A stretch of 64,000 nucleotides of DNA from a virus, in IMG/VR virus record IMGVR_UViG_3300047476_001768, positions 1-64,000 of that record, one strand, 5' to 3'. A program made the translations under genes and the position numbers. The notes under the pieces were generated by a model. The model was given only the letters and a program-made list of their open reading frames with translations, did no database searches and had not been told where the DNA came from. Shown in pieces: positions 49,208-57,311 of this stretch. Position 1 is the stretch's first letter. Each line of letters opens with the position of its first letter.

Positions 49208-49648
49208 ATGTCAGTTGTTTTTATATTCCTTACCTGGACTTTTTTGCTGTATTGGATCCATAGAGCGGTTCATAAAATTCCTGTTATAAACTCGTTACAT
49301 TGGGATCATCACAAATACATCAACACCCACGAAACCTTTTGGCATTGGAACAACATTTTTTTATTCAATGACACTTGGGCAAGCACTGTTGATTTATGGA
49401 TTACTGAAGTGGTTCCGACTATAATTTTTAGTTACTGTACCGGCGAGTGGTGGATTTTTATTTTTTATTATGCGTGGGCTGCATTTTTACAAGAGACTGT
49501 AGAACACAACAAAAAATTTAATTGGTATCCATTTTTAACCAGCGGCAGATGGCATTTGTTGCATCATAAGAATAATAAAATAAATTTTGGATTATTTTTT
49601 CCTGTGTGGGATATACTGTTTCAAACACACAAATCTTTAAAAACTTAA
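49208..49648 (+). CDS. Fatty-acid hydroxylase / sterol desaturase family protein
   Basis: A 146-residue integral-membrane protein. The His motifs of the FA_hydroxylase superfamily are all visible: HRAVH (18-22), HWDHH (31-35), VEH near residue 100, and HLLHH (116-120). Hydrophobic segments surround them (about 3-16 and 65-95). The family uses a diiron site to hydroxylate or desaturate lipids, sterols and carotenoids. At 146 residues it is a minimal form. It is the last gene of the six-gene plus-strand operon and its end overlaps the convergent gene by 12 bases. With the desaturases it makes five diiron lipid-type enzymes in this island. Confidence 0.8.
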   Translation: MSVVFIFLTWTFLLYWIHRAVHKIPVINSLHWDHHKYINTHETFWHWNNIFLFNDTWASTVDLWITEVVPTIIFSYCTGEWWIFIFYYAWAAFLQETVEHNKKFNWYPFLTSGRWHLLHHKNNKINFGLFFPVWDILFQTHKSLKT

Positions 49649-50239
49649 AATTTCTTTTCTATATTCTTGTTTTAAGGTTCCTGCTCGTATTCTTAAATCC
49701 AGCGGCCAAGTCTGATATCCCATAAGCCAACGCATATATTCGTATGGTGGATTGGTATTCGCTAAAATTTTATATTCATCAACCCAGTGATATTTTTTAA
49801 TTTCTGGAACTTGATTGTGCCAGGATGCGATCTTATTTTTCATTTTGCCCGTGGCATCGCTGGTAAAGGATGGAAAATTATCTCTAGCTAGATAGATGCA
49901 AGAACTTAGTTTTCTTTTAATAGCTTCTAAAAACATCTCGTTAATTATTTCAAGTCCATGCGTGGTATTAAAGTTAGTATAAGTCATTTTAATATTGGCA
50001 TAGTATAACCAAAACCAAGTTGGAGCATGAGGGGTTTGAAACAAGGTAGTCATACTTAATAATTTACCGCTCTTAATCCATCCAATTGAATATGCCTGAC
50101 TGTGACAAATACGTTCATTAAAAAATAGTACGTTATCAATACGATTGTCGTATTCGAGCCCTAGTTTCCATTGCCCTGGGTTATTATCTTTTAATTCAAG
50201 AAACAAATCTAGATGTTGACTAGTAAGACGTGTTAACAT
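49637..50239 (-). CDS. Hypothetical protein, possible GNAT fold
   Basis: A 200-residue protein. The N-terminus (MLTRLTSQHLDLFLELKDNN) and YSIGWIKSGKLLSMTTLFQT followed by a Trp/Tyr-rich segment (APTWFWLYYANIKMTY) suggest an alpha/beta protein of acetyltransferase type. No acetyl-CoA loop is certain. Its start overlaps the upstream 2OG-like gene by 20 bases on the same strand, so they are coupled. Function unknown. Confidence 0.4.
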   Translation of the reverse strand: MLTRLTSQHLDLFLELKDNNPGQWKLGLEYDNRIDNVLFFNERICHSQAYSIGWIKSGKLLSMTTLFQTPHAPTWFWLYYANIKMTYTNFNTTHGLEIINEMFLEAIKRKLSSCIYLARDNFPSFTSDATGKMKNKIASWHNQVPEIKKYHWVDEYKILANTNPPYEYMRWLMGYQTWPLDLRIRAGTLKQEYRKEILSF

Positions 50240-50690
50240 AGTTTGTACCTAACGTAATAGCGATACGTGTCAGTCCTGGTGTGATATTTGATGCATTGTG
50301 TGGAACAGACCCATCAAAGTAGTGCCATTTTTCTGGGGCAACACAATGTCTTTCGATTAAACTATGATCGTTGTTATAAAAATTAGTATAAACGTTGTCG
50401 CCACCTGTTTGAAAAATATAGTTAACTTTGAATCGTTCAGACATAAAATCTTGATGTATAACAAGATCGTTGGAAATTACATGCAAATGAAAACAAGACC
50501 CAAACTCTATTGGTATGTTTAATTTTATCCAATTCGCAAGTTCCCCATTTAGAGGGTGTAGTTTGTAAGGATCATACGATTCGCCGACAAACTTTTCCAA
50601 TTCGTCGTTTGTTGTTTGAACAATCCGAGAGACCTCAGTATATAGATCTCTAGGTATAGAAGGCCAGTTTGGTAAATATTGTAAAATCAT
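50220..50690 (-). CDS. 2-oxoglutarate/Fe(II) oxygenase-like protein (3)
   Basis: A 156-residue protein from ATG 50690. An upstream in-frame TTG at 50723 is possible. CFHLHVISNDLVIHQDF contains HQD as HxD, and VPHNASNITPGLTRIAITLG gives the distal His and an Arg 11 residues later. The spacing and beta-strand pattern fit an aspartyl/asparaginyl hydroxylase-like 2OG oxygenase. T4-like marine phages carry many such genes near tail fibres; substrates are mostly unknown. It is the first gene of a two-gene minus-strand operon that faces away from 50744. Confidence 0.65.
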   Translation of the reverse strand: MILQYLPNWPSIPRDLYTEVSRIVQTTNDELEKFVGESYDPYKLHPLNGELANWIKLNIPIEFGSCFHLHVISNDLVIHQDFMSERFKVNYIFQTGGDNVYTNFYNNDHSLIERHCVAPEKWHYFDGSVPHNASNITPGLTRIAITLGTNYVNTSY

Positions 50691-50693
50691 TAA

Positions 50694-50701
50694 GATAAAT
50701 A
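50694..50701 (+). promoter_or_regulatory. T4-type late promoter (GATAAATA)
   Basis: NATAAATA-type core 43 bases before ATG 50744, in the divergent gap between the 2OG-like gene and the plus-strand pair 50744-53001. Confidence 0.5.
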
Positions 50702-50743
50702 AATTTGTAAGATATTTAGCCAACTAACTTTATTGGACAAACA

Positions 50744-51112
50744 ATGTACACTATCAAAAATACTTATGAAAAAGAAAATGCAGATGTTTTGCTAGAACAT
50801 TTTCTTGGAATAGTTGACAACGAATCAAGCATATTTTCCGATGCACGGGTAACATCCATCACATGGTTTAGATCTGAAGATAGGTCCTACGGAGAAATGT
50901 ACATGACCTTTGAATCAAAAGCAGTTTTTGACTCATGGGAGGCTGAGTATCACGAAGCTCATACTGCATTCAAAGAGCATATGGAACAGTACATGGAAGA
51001 TATGGGTATAGCATTTCAAAGAATTTATCTGCCAGAAAATACACAGTGGGAAGTAACAGATTCAAGATTACAAGGTCTTGAACCTATACCATTTGAACAA
51101 ATCTTTGAATGA
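50744..51112 (+). CDS. Hypothetical protein
   Basis: A 122-residue acidic protein. It begins YTIKNTYEKENADVLLEHFL and contains ITWFRSEDRSYGEMYMTFES, a helical Glu/His-rich segment YHEAHTAFKEHMEQYMEDMG and an IYLPENTQWEVTD end. The alternation of one beta strand and amphipathic helices could be a ferredoxin-like fold, but no motif supports a function. It overlaps the next gene as ATGA, so it is probably coupled to the bipartite oxygenase-like protein. Confidence 0.5.
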   Translation: MYTIKNTYEKENADVLLEHFLGIVDNESSIFSDARVTSITWFRSEDRSYGEMYMTFESKAVFDSWEAEYHEAHTAFKEHMEQYMEDMGIAFQRIYLPENTQWEVTDSRLQGLEPIPFEQIFE

Positions 51113-53001
51113 TACCCGTCCCATTTGATCATACAGGGAAACCTAAACCTGAGTATGTCTGGTTGGATAAAAAAACACAATATCAATTAATTGATCTAGA
51201 AAGAAAATACAGCGATATACCCTGGGTACCTTTGGATATTCCAAGTCTTGTGCCTGATGATCTTGAAAAGTTTGTAAGATTTTTTCAAGAACATGCAATA
51301 GATGGGATAAGAACAATTTCATCTTTTGATGAGCCACATGTTGATCCGTATGATTCTTCAAGCAGTTACAATAATCCGTATTGGAAAACTTTAGAGATCT
51401 ATAAATCCGAATCAGCTAAAGATTGGTTTGGCACAGATACTATAAAAAATCTTACCATTGATATTAAAGAACTTTTTCCTAAGTTCTATCAACAGATATT
51501 TGATACACTTCCTTACAAAGAAATATTTTTTATAAGGTTTTGGTCAACTTGCCGAACTGTAGGACCTCACAGAGATCAAGATTGGACATATAACGTTCCA
51601 TTAAGTTTTCGTTCAGTAATTTTTGATACTAACACAGATTCTACTTTTTATCTTTCAAAGAAAAAAACAAATGATATTCAAGCACGACATTACGTAAAGC
51701 TACCAAGCGAAACAAATTCTTTTTTGTTTAACAATGGTGCATTTTACCATGGCGCTGATTATTATGATGATCATTTTAAGATTTTAATGGTGGCAAGTGG
51801 TATACCAGACATTGAAAAATTTGAAAAAATCTTGAAATCAAGTACAGAAAAATATAATCCTAGTAGATCAATTAACATTGAATCTCGGTATTTGGTATAC
51901 AATATTACTTTTAAAAAAGAAAAAATTGATAACCCACATTCATGGCAAGATGTTTTTGATCTATACAAGTTATTACTTGGTTCTCCAGAGGTGGTAAATG
52001 TTGAAGAGCACCATTCTTGGGATCAGTTGAGATCTGAACTTAGGGTAATATTCTGGAATCAAGAAGAGTATTTTAAATTTTCTAAAAGAACACACGATGA
52101 ATATAACAAAATAATTCAACGTTTGAATAATAATTATTTAAATCTTCCTGTTGAATTTTTTCGTTACACATCCAATGATAACTATCAAAGCGAGTTTCCT
52201 GAAACGGTCTATCCCGACGGAAACCAACTAATAAATTGGACGTTAATTCCTTTACTTAAGAAATGGGTTGTTGATAATATTATGCCACTTGGCAAAGTGC
52301 AACAGTATCTTGGCCACGGAAAATTTTCTGATACCAGTATCACCGGTTGTAGATTTTTTTACGAGCGGACCGGAAATATAGAACGTTTGGATCCTAGTAA
52401 AAAATCAATGAATGATTTTCCAGATCTAATAACATATGATTTTGAACACTCGTTACAATTTGCAATTGGAAAACAACCTTACATTTATAATCGTTTTACT
52501 GCACTCAGTAGAAAAGTTGAAGAGTTTGCAGAAAATTATATTACAGATTGCGAACACTCGGCTGTGTTAGTCGGACACAATTCGTTAGGCAAAGAAATAA
52601 ACGTACACACACACAGATTTAGTGATATAAAAAAGTTTACTATGACAATAATTGTACGTTTAACCTTTAATGATGAACCTGTGCGTTATGCTTTTTATCA
52701 GCCAATAGCAGACGATGATCCTTTATTGGATCAGTATTACACCAAACCAAATCTATTACAAAAGTACATTAAAAACAAATCACCAGAAATTATACAAACA
52801 AAAGAAAGATCAAGTGTGTTAATTTTCAATGCAGCATACACCCCACATAGTGTTGAATACAGTAATGATCTCTATTTGTATTTTGTCTACGACAATGTGA
52901 CATTCAAGCCAGGGGTCTTAGAAGATATAGAAAATACAAGCAAAACAGTTCTTTTTGGTAATCAACCACAGACAGATAGATTATATTTTTACGATTTATA
53001 A
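51109..53001 (+). CDS. Bipartite 2OG/Fe(II) oxygenase-like protein
   Basis: A 630-residue protein that seems to hold two related beta-barrel halves. In the first (about 100-245), FWSTCRTVGPHRDQDW has HxD, and FLFNNGAFYHGADYYDDHFK has the distal His. In the second (about 380-630), FAENYITDCEHSAVLVGHNS and INVHTHRFSDIKKFTMTIIV precede SVLIFNAAYTPHSVEYSNDL. The second half keeps His residues but its HxD pair is not clear, so it may be inactive or may bind metal differently. The closest general class is aspartyl beta-hydroxylase / 2OG oxygenase. It converges on the SDR gene with a one-base gap. Confidence 0.5.
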   Translation: MIPVPFDHTGKPKPEYVWLDKKTQYQLIDLERKYSDIPWVPLDIPSLVPDDLEKFVRFFQEHAIDGIRTISSFDEPHVDPYDSSSSYNNPYWKTLEIYKSESAKDWFGTDTIKNLTIDIKELFPKFYQQIFDTLPYKEIFFIRFWSTCRTVGPHRDQDWTYNVPLSFRSVIFDTNTDSTFYLSKKKTNDIQARHYVKLPSETNSFLFNNGAFYHGADYYDDHFKILMVASGIPDIEKFEKILKSSTEKYNPSRSINIESRYLVYNITFKKEKIDNPHSWQDVFDLYKLLLGSPEVVNVEEHHSWDQLRSELRVIFWNQEEYFKFSKRTHDEYNKIIQRLNNNYLNLPVEFFRYTSNDNYQSEFPETVYPDGNQLINWTLIPLLKKWVVDNIMPLGKVQQYLGHGKFSDTSITGCRFFYERTGNIERLDPSKKSMNDFPDLITYDFEHSLQFAIGKQPYIYNRFTALSRKVEEFAENYITDCEHSAVLVGHNSLGKEINVHTHRFSDIKKFTMTIIVRLTFNDEPVRYAFYQPIADDDPLLDQYYTKPNLLQKYIKNKSPEIIQTKERSSVLIFNAAYTPHSVEYSNDLYLYFVYDNVTFKPGVLEDIENTSKTVLFGNQPQTDRLYFYDL

Positions 53002-53002
53002 A

Positions 53003-53665
53003 TTACCAGTTTATGGCGTTAGCATAATGATTGTCAATTACCAGCTCGGGAATATTAATCCAATCTGGTTGGTCCAACATCCATTTTACAATTTTGGCTA
53101 CCTCCTCGGGGCGAGTCCAACATATACTTGATTCCCAGTTGTAGTTCAAGTAATGATCTTGCAGAGGAGTATAATTATTTGAAATTAATTTAATCATGTC
53201 AGTATCAGTTGCTGCTGGACTGATACACATGACTTTGGTTGGTTTATTTTTACTATAAGATAATGCAAGAGATGTTTCTTTAAGATATTTTTTAGCACAT
53301 GCGTATGCAATGCGCAATGCTGGTTCTTTGGCTAAAAAACTTTTTTCGGCACTGATACTGCTAACATTTATAATTTTACCATGATCCATTTTTTCATAAA
53401 ATCGCATTAGTAACTCAACTGCAATTGATCCATTCATGGACATCATGAGAGATAGATTTTTTGATAGTAGTGCAGCGTTGTTTACAAATATATAAGGAGT
53501 ATATTTTTTGAGTAGATGTTCTCTAAACTCAACATCTAACAAATCGCCTTGTTCGGTGGCAGAACTTGATCTCCCAACAGTGATTACTTCATACTCGTCG
53601 GCTAGTAAGTCTGCAATAGCTTTTCCTATACCTCGTGTGCCGCCAGTGATTAGAGCTTGTTTCAT
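53003..53665 (-). CDS. Short-chain dehydrogenase/reductase (SDR)
   Basis: A 220-residue protein from ATG 53665; an upstream in-frame ATG at 53704 would add 13 residues before the Rossmann strand. Classical SDR motifs are present: TGGTRGIGKA (nucleotide-binding), NNAA, INVSSISAEKS (catalytic Ser) and YACAKKYL (YxxxK). The length is near the usual 240-250. It oxidises or reduces a carbonyl/hydroxyl with NAD(P)(H). In lipid pathways this family includes FabG-type 3-oxoacyl-ACP reductases, which is a possible link to the ACP, but nothing specific shows that here. It is divergent from the B12-type radical SAM gene. Confidence 0.88.
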   Translation of the reverse strand: MKQALITGGTRGIGKAIADLLADEYEVITVGRSSSATEQGDLLDVEFREHLLKKYTPYIFVNNAALLSKNLSLMMSMNGSIAVELLMRFYEKMDHGKIINVSSISAEKSFLAKEPALRIAYACAKKYLKETSLALSYSKNKPTKVMCISPAATDTDMIKLISNNYTPLQDHYLNYNWESSICWTRPEEVAKIVKWMLDQPDWINIPELVIDNHYANAINW

Positions 53666-53682
53666 AAGATGTACATGGTCCT

Positions 53683-53702
53683 GAGTATAAGTAATTATAC
53701 TC
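53683..53702. promoter_or_regulatory. Perfect inverted repeat in divergent gap
   Basis: GAGTATAA-GTAA-TTATACTC, an 8-bp perfect inverted repeat with a 4-base loop, lies between the SDR start (53665) and the radical SAM start (53725). It could be an operator or a hairpin in the radical SAM leader. If the SDR used the earlier ATG (53704), it would be inside its coding region. Confidence 0.4.
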
Positions 53703-53724
53703 AAAATACTATATTCAAAAAAAA

Positions 53725-55173
53725 ATGTCTATTGATTTCGTGATACTCACAAACACCTCTGGTCCAACTTGGCAGCGATCAATTGGTGCATATCAGGTGG
53801 CATATCATTGCCGACAATATGGATTCTCATGTCAGGTTATTGATTTTACTGATCATTTTTCTTTTGATGAATTGACTAATGCTATACAAAAATTTGTTGG
53901 TAGTAACACCTTGGCTATAGGAGTGTCAACTAGTTTTTACTCAGGTAGTACTAAGAAAAAATACATTAGTGCTGATCGGAGTTTTGATAGTATAATCCCA
54001 GATACTGTAAGATCTTGCCTTGTGGCCGTTAAACAACAGTTTAAGAATATTAAATTACTAGCTGGCGGAGCTCAAAGTTATCAAGTGCAGTCTGATGATT
54101 TGTTTGATGCAGTATTTCATGGATATAGTGAACAAAGTGTGCTGGAATATTTAATTTCATTAAAAACAGGAAAAAAAAGACTGTGGCCAGTCCAAGGGCA
54201 AACTGATATAATTAACGGAGCAACTGCACATTTTGACATTCAAACACTAGCACATACCTGGAGCAAACATGACTGTATATTGCCTCAAGAAACTTTGCCA
54301 ATAGAAATCAGCCGTGGGTGTATTTTTAAATGTAAATTTTGTTCTTATCCATTAAACGGAAAAAAGAAATTTGATTACTTGCGCAGTGCAGAATTAATAA
54401 AAGAAGAATTAGAAACAAACTATAGATTATATGGTACAACAAACTACTATTTTACAGACGATACATTTAATGATTCTACATATAAACTAGAGCAGTTGCA
54501 CAAGGCAATAACATCGTTACCTTTTAAAATAAAGTTTGTGACTTATTTGAGATTAGATTTACTTTATCGGCATCAAGAACAAATAAAACTTCTTTACGAA
54601 ATGGGACTAGGATCTGCATTCTTTGGTATAGAAACATTAAACTGGCAAACAGGAAAAGCCATTGGCAAAGGAATGAACCCTCAAAAAATTAAAGAATTCT
54701 TAGTTGAGTTACACGATGTCAAATGGAAAAAAGAAATACCAATTACTTGCAGTTTTATAATTGGCTTGCCTCACGAAACAATTGAAAGTGTACAAGCAAC
54801 ACACAAATGGTGCGAGTCTGCTCCTATTAACGATGTATGGTTTCCTTTGTTTATTCGTTCGGATACGCATTATAAAAGTGAATTTGATATAAACTTTTCA
54901 CAGTATGGGTATAAGATTGATCAAAACGAAGAATGGTACAATGATAATTTTAAGTACGCTGAGGCATTAGCATTAGCAGAAGAATATAACCAAACTGGTA
55001 TGTACCATAATAAGTTTCCATCAACATGGTTTCTTTTTAGTCTATTAAGCTATGGATATACTATTAATGAACTAAAAAATATTGCCTCTAAGGATTTACC
55101 CTGGAGACAATACACAAGAGATAAAAAACGATTGGTTGAACAATATAAAAAATTATTATTTAATTTATCTTAA
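53725..55173 (+). CDS. Radical SAM protein with B12-binding-like N-terminal domain
   Basis: A 482-residue protein. Residues 1-160 form a Rossmann-like domain (YHCRQYGFSCQVIDF, LAIGVSTSFYSGS, KLLAGGAQSY, DAVFHGYSEQSVLEYL) of the kind that binds cobalamin in B12-dependent radical SAM enzymes, although no DxHxxG is visible. The radical SAM cluster motif is CIFKCKFC (CX3CX2C, about 198-205), followed by YYFTDDTFND, FFGIETLNWQTGKAIGKGMN and ITCSFIIGLPHETIESV, all typical of the TIM barrel. Members methylate unreactive carbons or build unusual bonds in natural products and lipids. It converges on desaturase copy 3 with a 4-base overlap. Confidence 0.82.
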   Translation: MSIDFVILTNTSGPTWQRSIGAYQVAYHCRQYGFSCQVIDFTDHFSFDELTNAIQKFVGSNTLAIGVSTSFYSGSTKKKYISADRSFDSIIPDTVRSCLVAVKQQFKNIKLLAGGAQSYQVQSDDLFDAVFHGYSEQSVLEYLISLKTGKKRLWPVQGQTDIINGATAHFDIQTLAHTWSKHDCILPQETLPIEISRGCIFKCKFCSYPLNGKKKFDYLRSAELIKEELETNYRLYGTTNYYFTDDTFNDSTYKLEQLHKAITSLPFKIKFVTYLRLDLLYRHQEQIKLLYEMGLGSAFFGIETLNWQTGKAIGKGMNPQKIKEFLVELHDVKWKKEIPITCSFIIGLPHETIESVQATHKWCESAPINDVWFPLFIRSDTHYKSEFDINFSQYGYKIDQNEEWYNDNFKYAEALALAEEYNQTGMYHNKFPSTWFLFSLLSYGYTINELKNIASKDLPWRQYTRDKKRLVEQYKKLLFNLS

Positions 55174-55943
55174 GGCTTTGGCGATTTTGAAAGCAGTTTA
55201 CCAATGTAGCCTTCAACATCAATTTCCCACCAACGCTCATGTAAAACAAGTTTTCCAGGGTTAGCGTGATGATTATTGTGCCAACCGAATCCCATACCAA
55301 ACCATCCAAGCCATACATTGTTTGTACTTGAATCGTTTGTTTGATAATTTTTATATCCTCTATCATGGCAGAAATAGTTTACTAATCCTAGTTTTAAAAA
55401 GTCTAAGCAATAAGCAAGACAATAAAGGCATACCAGTATTGGATTTAGTAATAATAAAATCAAACAGAACGAGTAAATTATAATGTAATGATATTGATGA
55501 AAAAAACAGAACATACTATCTCGCATTTGTCTTGCCGCAAGAACTTTGGCCCATCTGTGTTTTAAATATTCTTGCTGGTTATTTCCTTGTGGAAAAGTCC
55601 ACGCATAAAAAACTTGAAATATAGATTTATGCTTTGGCGAATGAGGATCAAGATGCGTATCTGAAAATAAATGATGTGCTTTGTGTTGGATAGTCCAATA
55701 ACTTATCGGGCCAATGCCTCCTAGAGTGGTTAACAATGCTAACACCCATCTAACTGGTTTCCAAGTTTTAAATTGACCGTGTGCAAAATATCTATGTGCT
55801 GCAACACCATTGCCAATTACCCCAAATACAAACCAAAAAATAAAGAGAGTGAACAAATGATCTAGTGCATAAAACAGCCCTACTAGTCCCAAAAGGTGTG
55901 CAGGGAGAAACCACAACCAAAAGTTTTTACCGTACGTTTTCAT
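55170..55943 (-). CDS. Membrane fatty-acid desaturase (copy 3)
   Basis: A 257-residue protein. The His boxes are HRYFAH (50-55), HKAHHLFSD (87-95) and GWHNNHHANPG near the C-terminus. Hydrophobic segments lie at about 8-45 and 140-180. It is the last gene of the long minus-strand operon and overlaps the upstream desaturase by 4 bases (ATGA). The final residues (WWEIDVEGYIGKLL) fit delta-9-type desaturases. Copies 3 and 4 are adjacent but clearly different in sequence. Paired desaturases can act in turn to give a diene or a triple bond; this is inference. Confidence 0.88.
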   Translation of the reverse strand: MKTYGKNFWLWFLPAHLLGLVGLFYALDHLFTLFIFWFVFGVIGNGVAAHRYFAHGQFKTWKPVRWVLALLTTLGGIGPISYWTIQHKAHHLFSDTHLDPHSPKHKSIFQVFYAWTFPQGNNQQEYLKHRWAKVLAARQMRDSMFCFFHQYHYIIIYSFCLILLLLNPILVCLYCLAYCLDFLKLGLVNYFCHDRGYKNYQTNDSSTNNVWLGWFGMGFGWHNNHHANPGKLVLHERWWEIDVEGYIGKLLSKSPKP

Positions 55944-56692
55944 TTTTTAATAGCCCAAATAATCATTGCCGGTATATCCCATTCCCACCAACGTTCCCAG
56001 TTACTCCAGGAGTACGGCTTCGCATGATGATTGTTATGCCACCCTTCACCCATGGTGATTAGATTTGCTATCCAACTGTTTCTACTTTCATCGTTGATAG
56101 AGTGGGTCTTATATCCATGACGATGAGCAATAACAATAATTGCACTAGAAGAATGTAAACATAAACAGGCTGGAATGCAATAGGCAAAAATAACAAGCCA
56201 GGGATTGATTAAGAATAAAATTAAGCAATAGGTTAGTATTATATAGAAATAATATTTGTGTAATTTTCTTTGAAATGATTGTTCTCTTAAATCTCTGATC
56301 AGTTTAAGATCTAGTCTTATTTTAGGCCAGATGCCAAACCAAGCACGCCAGTTTCCGATCAAATAAGGACTGTGAGGATCTCCTTCGCGTTCGGCACGTC
56401 TATGGTGCTGCCGATGAATAGCAACCCATGCCAGCGGAGATCCTACTGTGGTAATCACCCCAATAACACTTAAAATTCTTTCAATAACTAATGATGTTTT
56501 GAATGAACGATGACTAAGCAGTCGGTGAAACCCAATATTAATGCCTAAAATTCCTATGGCCCAGTAAACAAACAAAGCGGTCCATAACAAATACCACTGG
56601 TCATGGAATATAGCATAGCAAAGTCCCAGTATGCCCACTGTATGATTTATTACTTGCAGCCCTCTAACTTGAAAATTATGCGAAATGACCAT
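55940..56692 (-). CDS. Membrane fatty-acid desaturase (copy 4)
   Basis: A 250-residue protein. The His boxes are HRLLSH (56-61), HRQHHRRAE (93-101) and EGWHNNHHAKPYSW near the C-terminus. Hydrophobic segments lie at about 15-55 and 145-185. Of the four copies its first box is most like that of copy 2 (HRLLSH). It overlaps the QueC-like gene by 17 bases and desaturase copy 3 by 4 bases, so it is translated from the same message as the radical SAM and glycosyltransferase genes upstream. Confidence 0.88.
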   Translation of the reverse strand: MVISHNFQVRGLQVINHTVGILGLCYAIFHDQWYLLWTALFVYWAIGILGINIGFHRLLSHRSFKTSLVIERILSVIGVITTVGSPLAWVAIHRQHHRRAEREGDPHSPYLIGNWRAWFGIWPKIRLDLKLIRDLREQSFQRKLHKYYFYIILTYCLILFLINPWLVIFAYCIPACLCLHSSSAIIVIAHRHGYKTHSINDESRNSWIANLITMGEGWHNNHHAKPYSWSNWERWWEWDIPAMIIWAIKK

Positions 56693-57308
56693 TTTTAATA
56701 GGATCCTGTTTTTCTAATTGATTAAATCCCCACTCGCGCTCTTTACACCCATTGCATCTGCCGCAAGGTACAAGCTCATGTTGATCGCAACTGTGAGTAA
56801 AAAAAAGTAATTGTTCTATTCCTAATTTATAATATATATCTATAATATGACTTTTTTCTAAATTTTTAAATGGAACTAGTACTTGCGCATGCTCGGGCAC
56901 TGGTATGTGTTCAAACCCAATCATATGTTCAGGTCTGTTGTGTATTACTCCAATATAGACCGTATCAAAGTAAGGAGGAAAATTAAATGCCTGCTTAACA
57001 GCCGAAGATACTTGTTTGATTTCTGGAAGAATAGTATTACCAAGTCTTAGAGGAGCTATCTCAATATTAAAAAGTTGATTTACTAAATTAATAATATTCT
57101 GGGCAAAATATTTTGATCCTTCTTTACGATTTATTTTGATTGGTTTTACAAGCTGATTACCGTTGGTGTTTTTCTTTTCAAGAAGCAGCAAATAATATAA
57201 TAAAGCACTATCAATTCCGCCGCTAACAAATACTCCAATTTTTTTTGTTTGCGGTAAGGTTAATTTTAAACTTCTTTGATCGTGCGCTGGACCGCAAACA
57301 ATTTCCAT
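56676..57308 (-). CDS. QueC-like PP-loop ATPase
   Basis: A 210-residue protein. The PP-loop is VFVSGGIDSALLYYL (about 27-41). The C-terminal end has THSCDQHELVPCGRCNGCKERE, the four-Cys zinc site plus the CGxCxxC(K/R)xR motif of 7-cyano-7-deazaguanine synthase (QueC). The centre differs: the QueC segment around the substrate pocket (NAxDYSGYPDC) is replaced by IHNRPEHMIGFEHIPVPEHA. QueC makes preQ0 in tRNA queuosine and in phage 7-deazaguanine DNA modification. No QueD, QueE or FolE is in this window. It may act on another carboxylate. It is located between a methyltransferase and two desaturases. Confidence 0.75.
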   Translation of the reverse strand: MEIVCGPAHDQRSLKLTLPQTKKIGVFVSGGIDSALLYYLLLLEKKNTNGNQLVKPIKINRKEGSKYFAQNIINLVNQLFNIEIAPLRLGNTILPEIKQVSSAVKQAFNFPPYFDTVYIGVIHNRPEHMIGFEHIPVPEHAQVLVPFKNLEKSHIIDIYYKLGIEQLLFFTHSCDQHELVPCGRCNGCKEREWGFNQLEKQDPIKNGHFA

Positions 57309-57311
57309 AAA

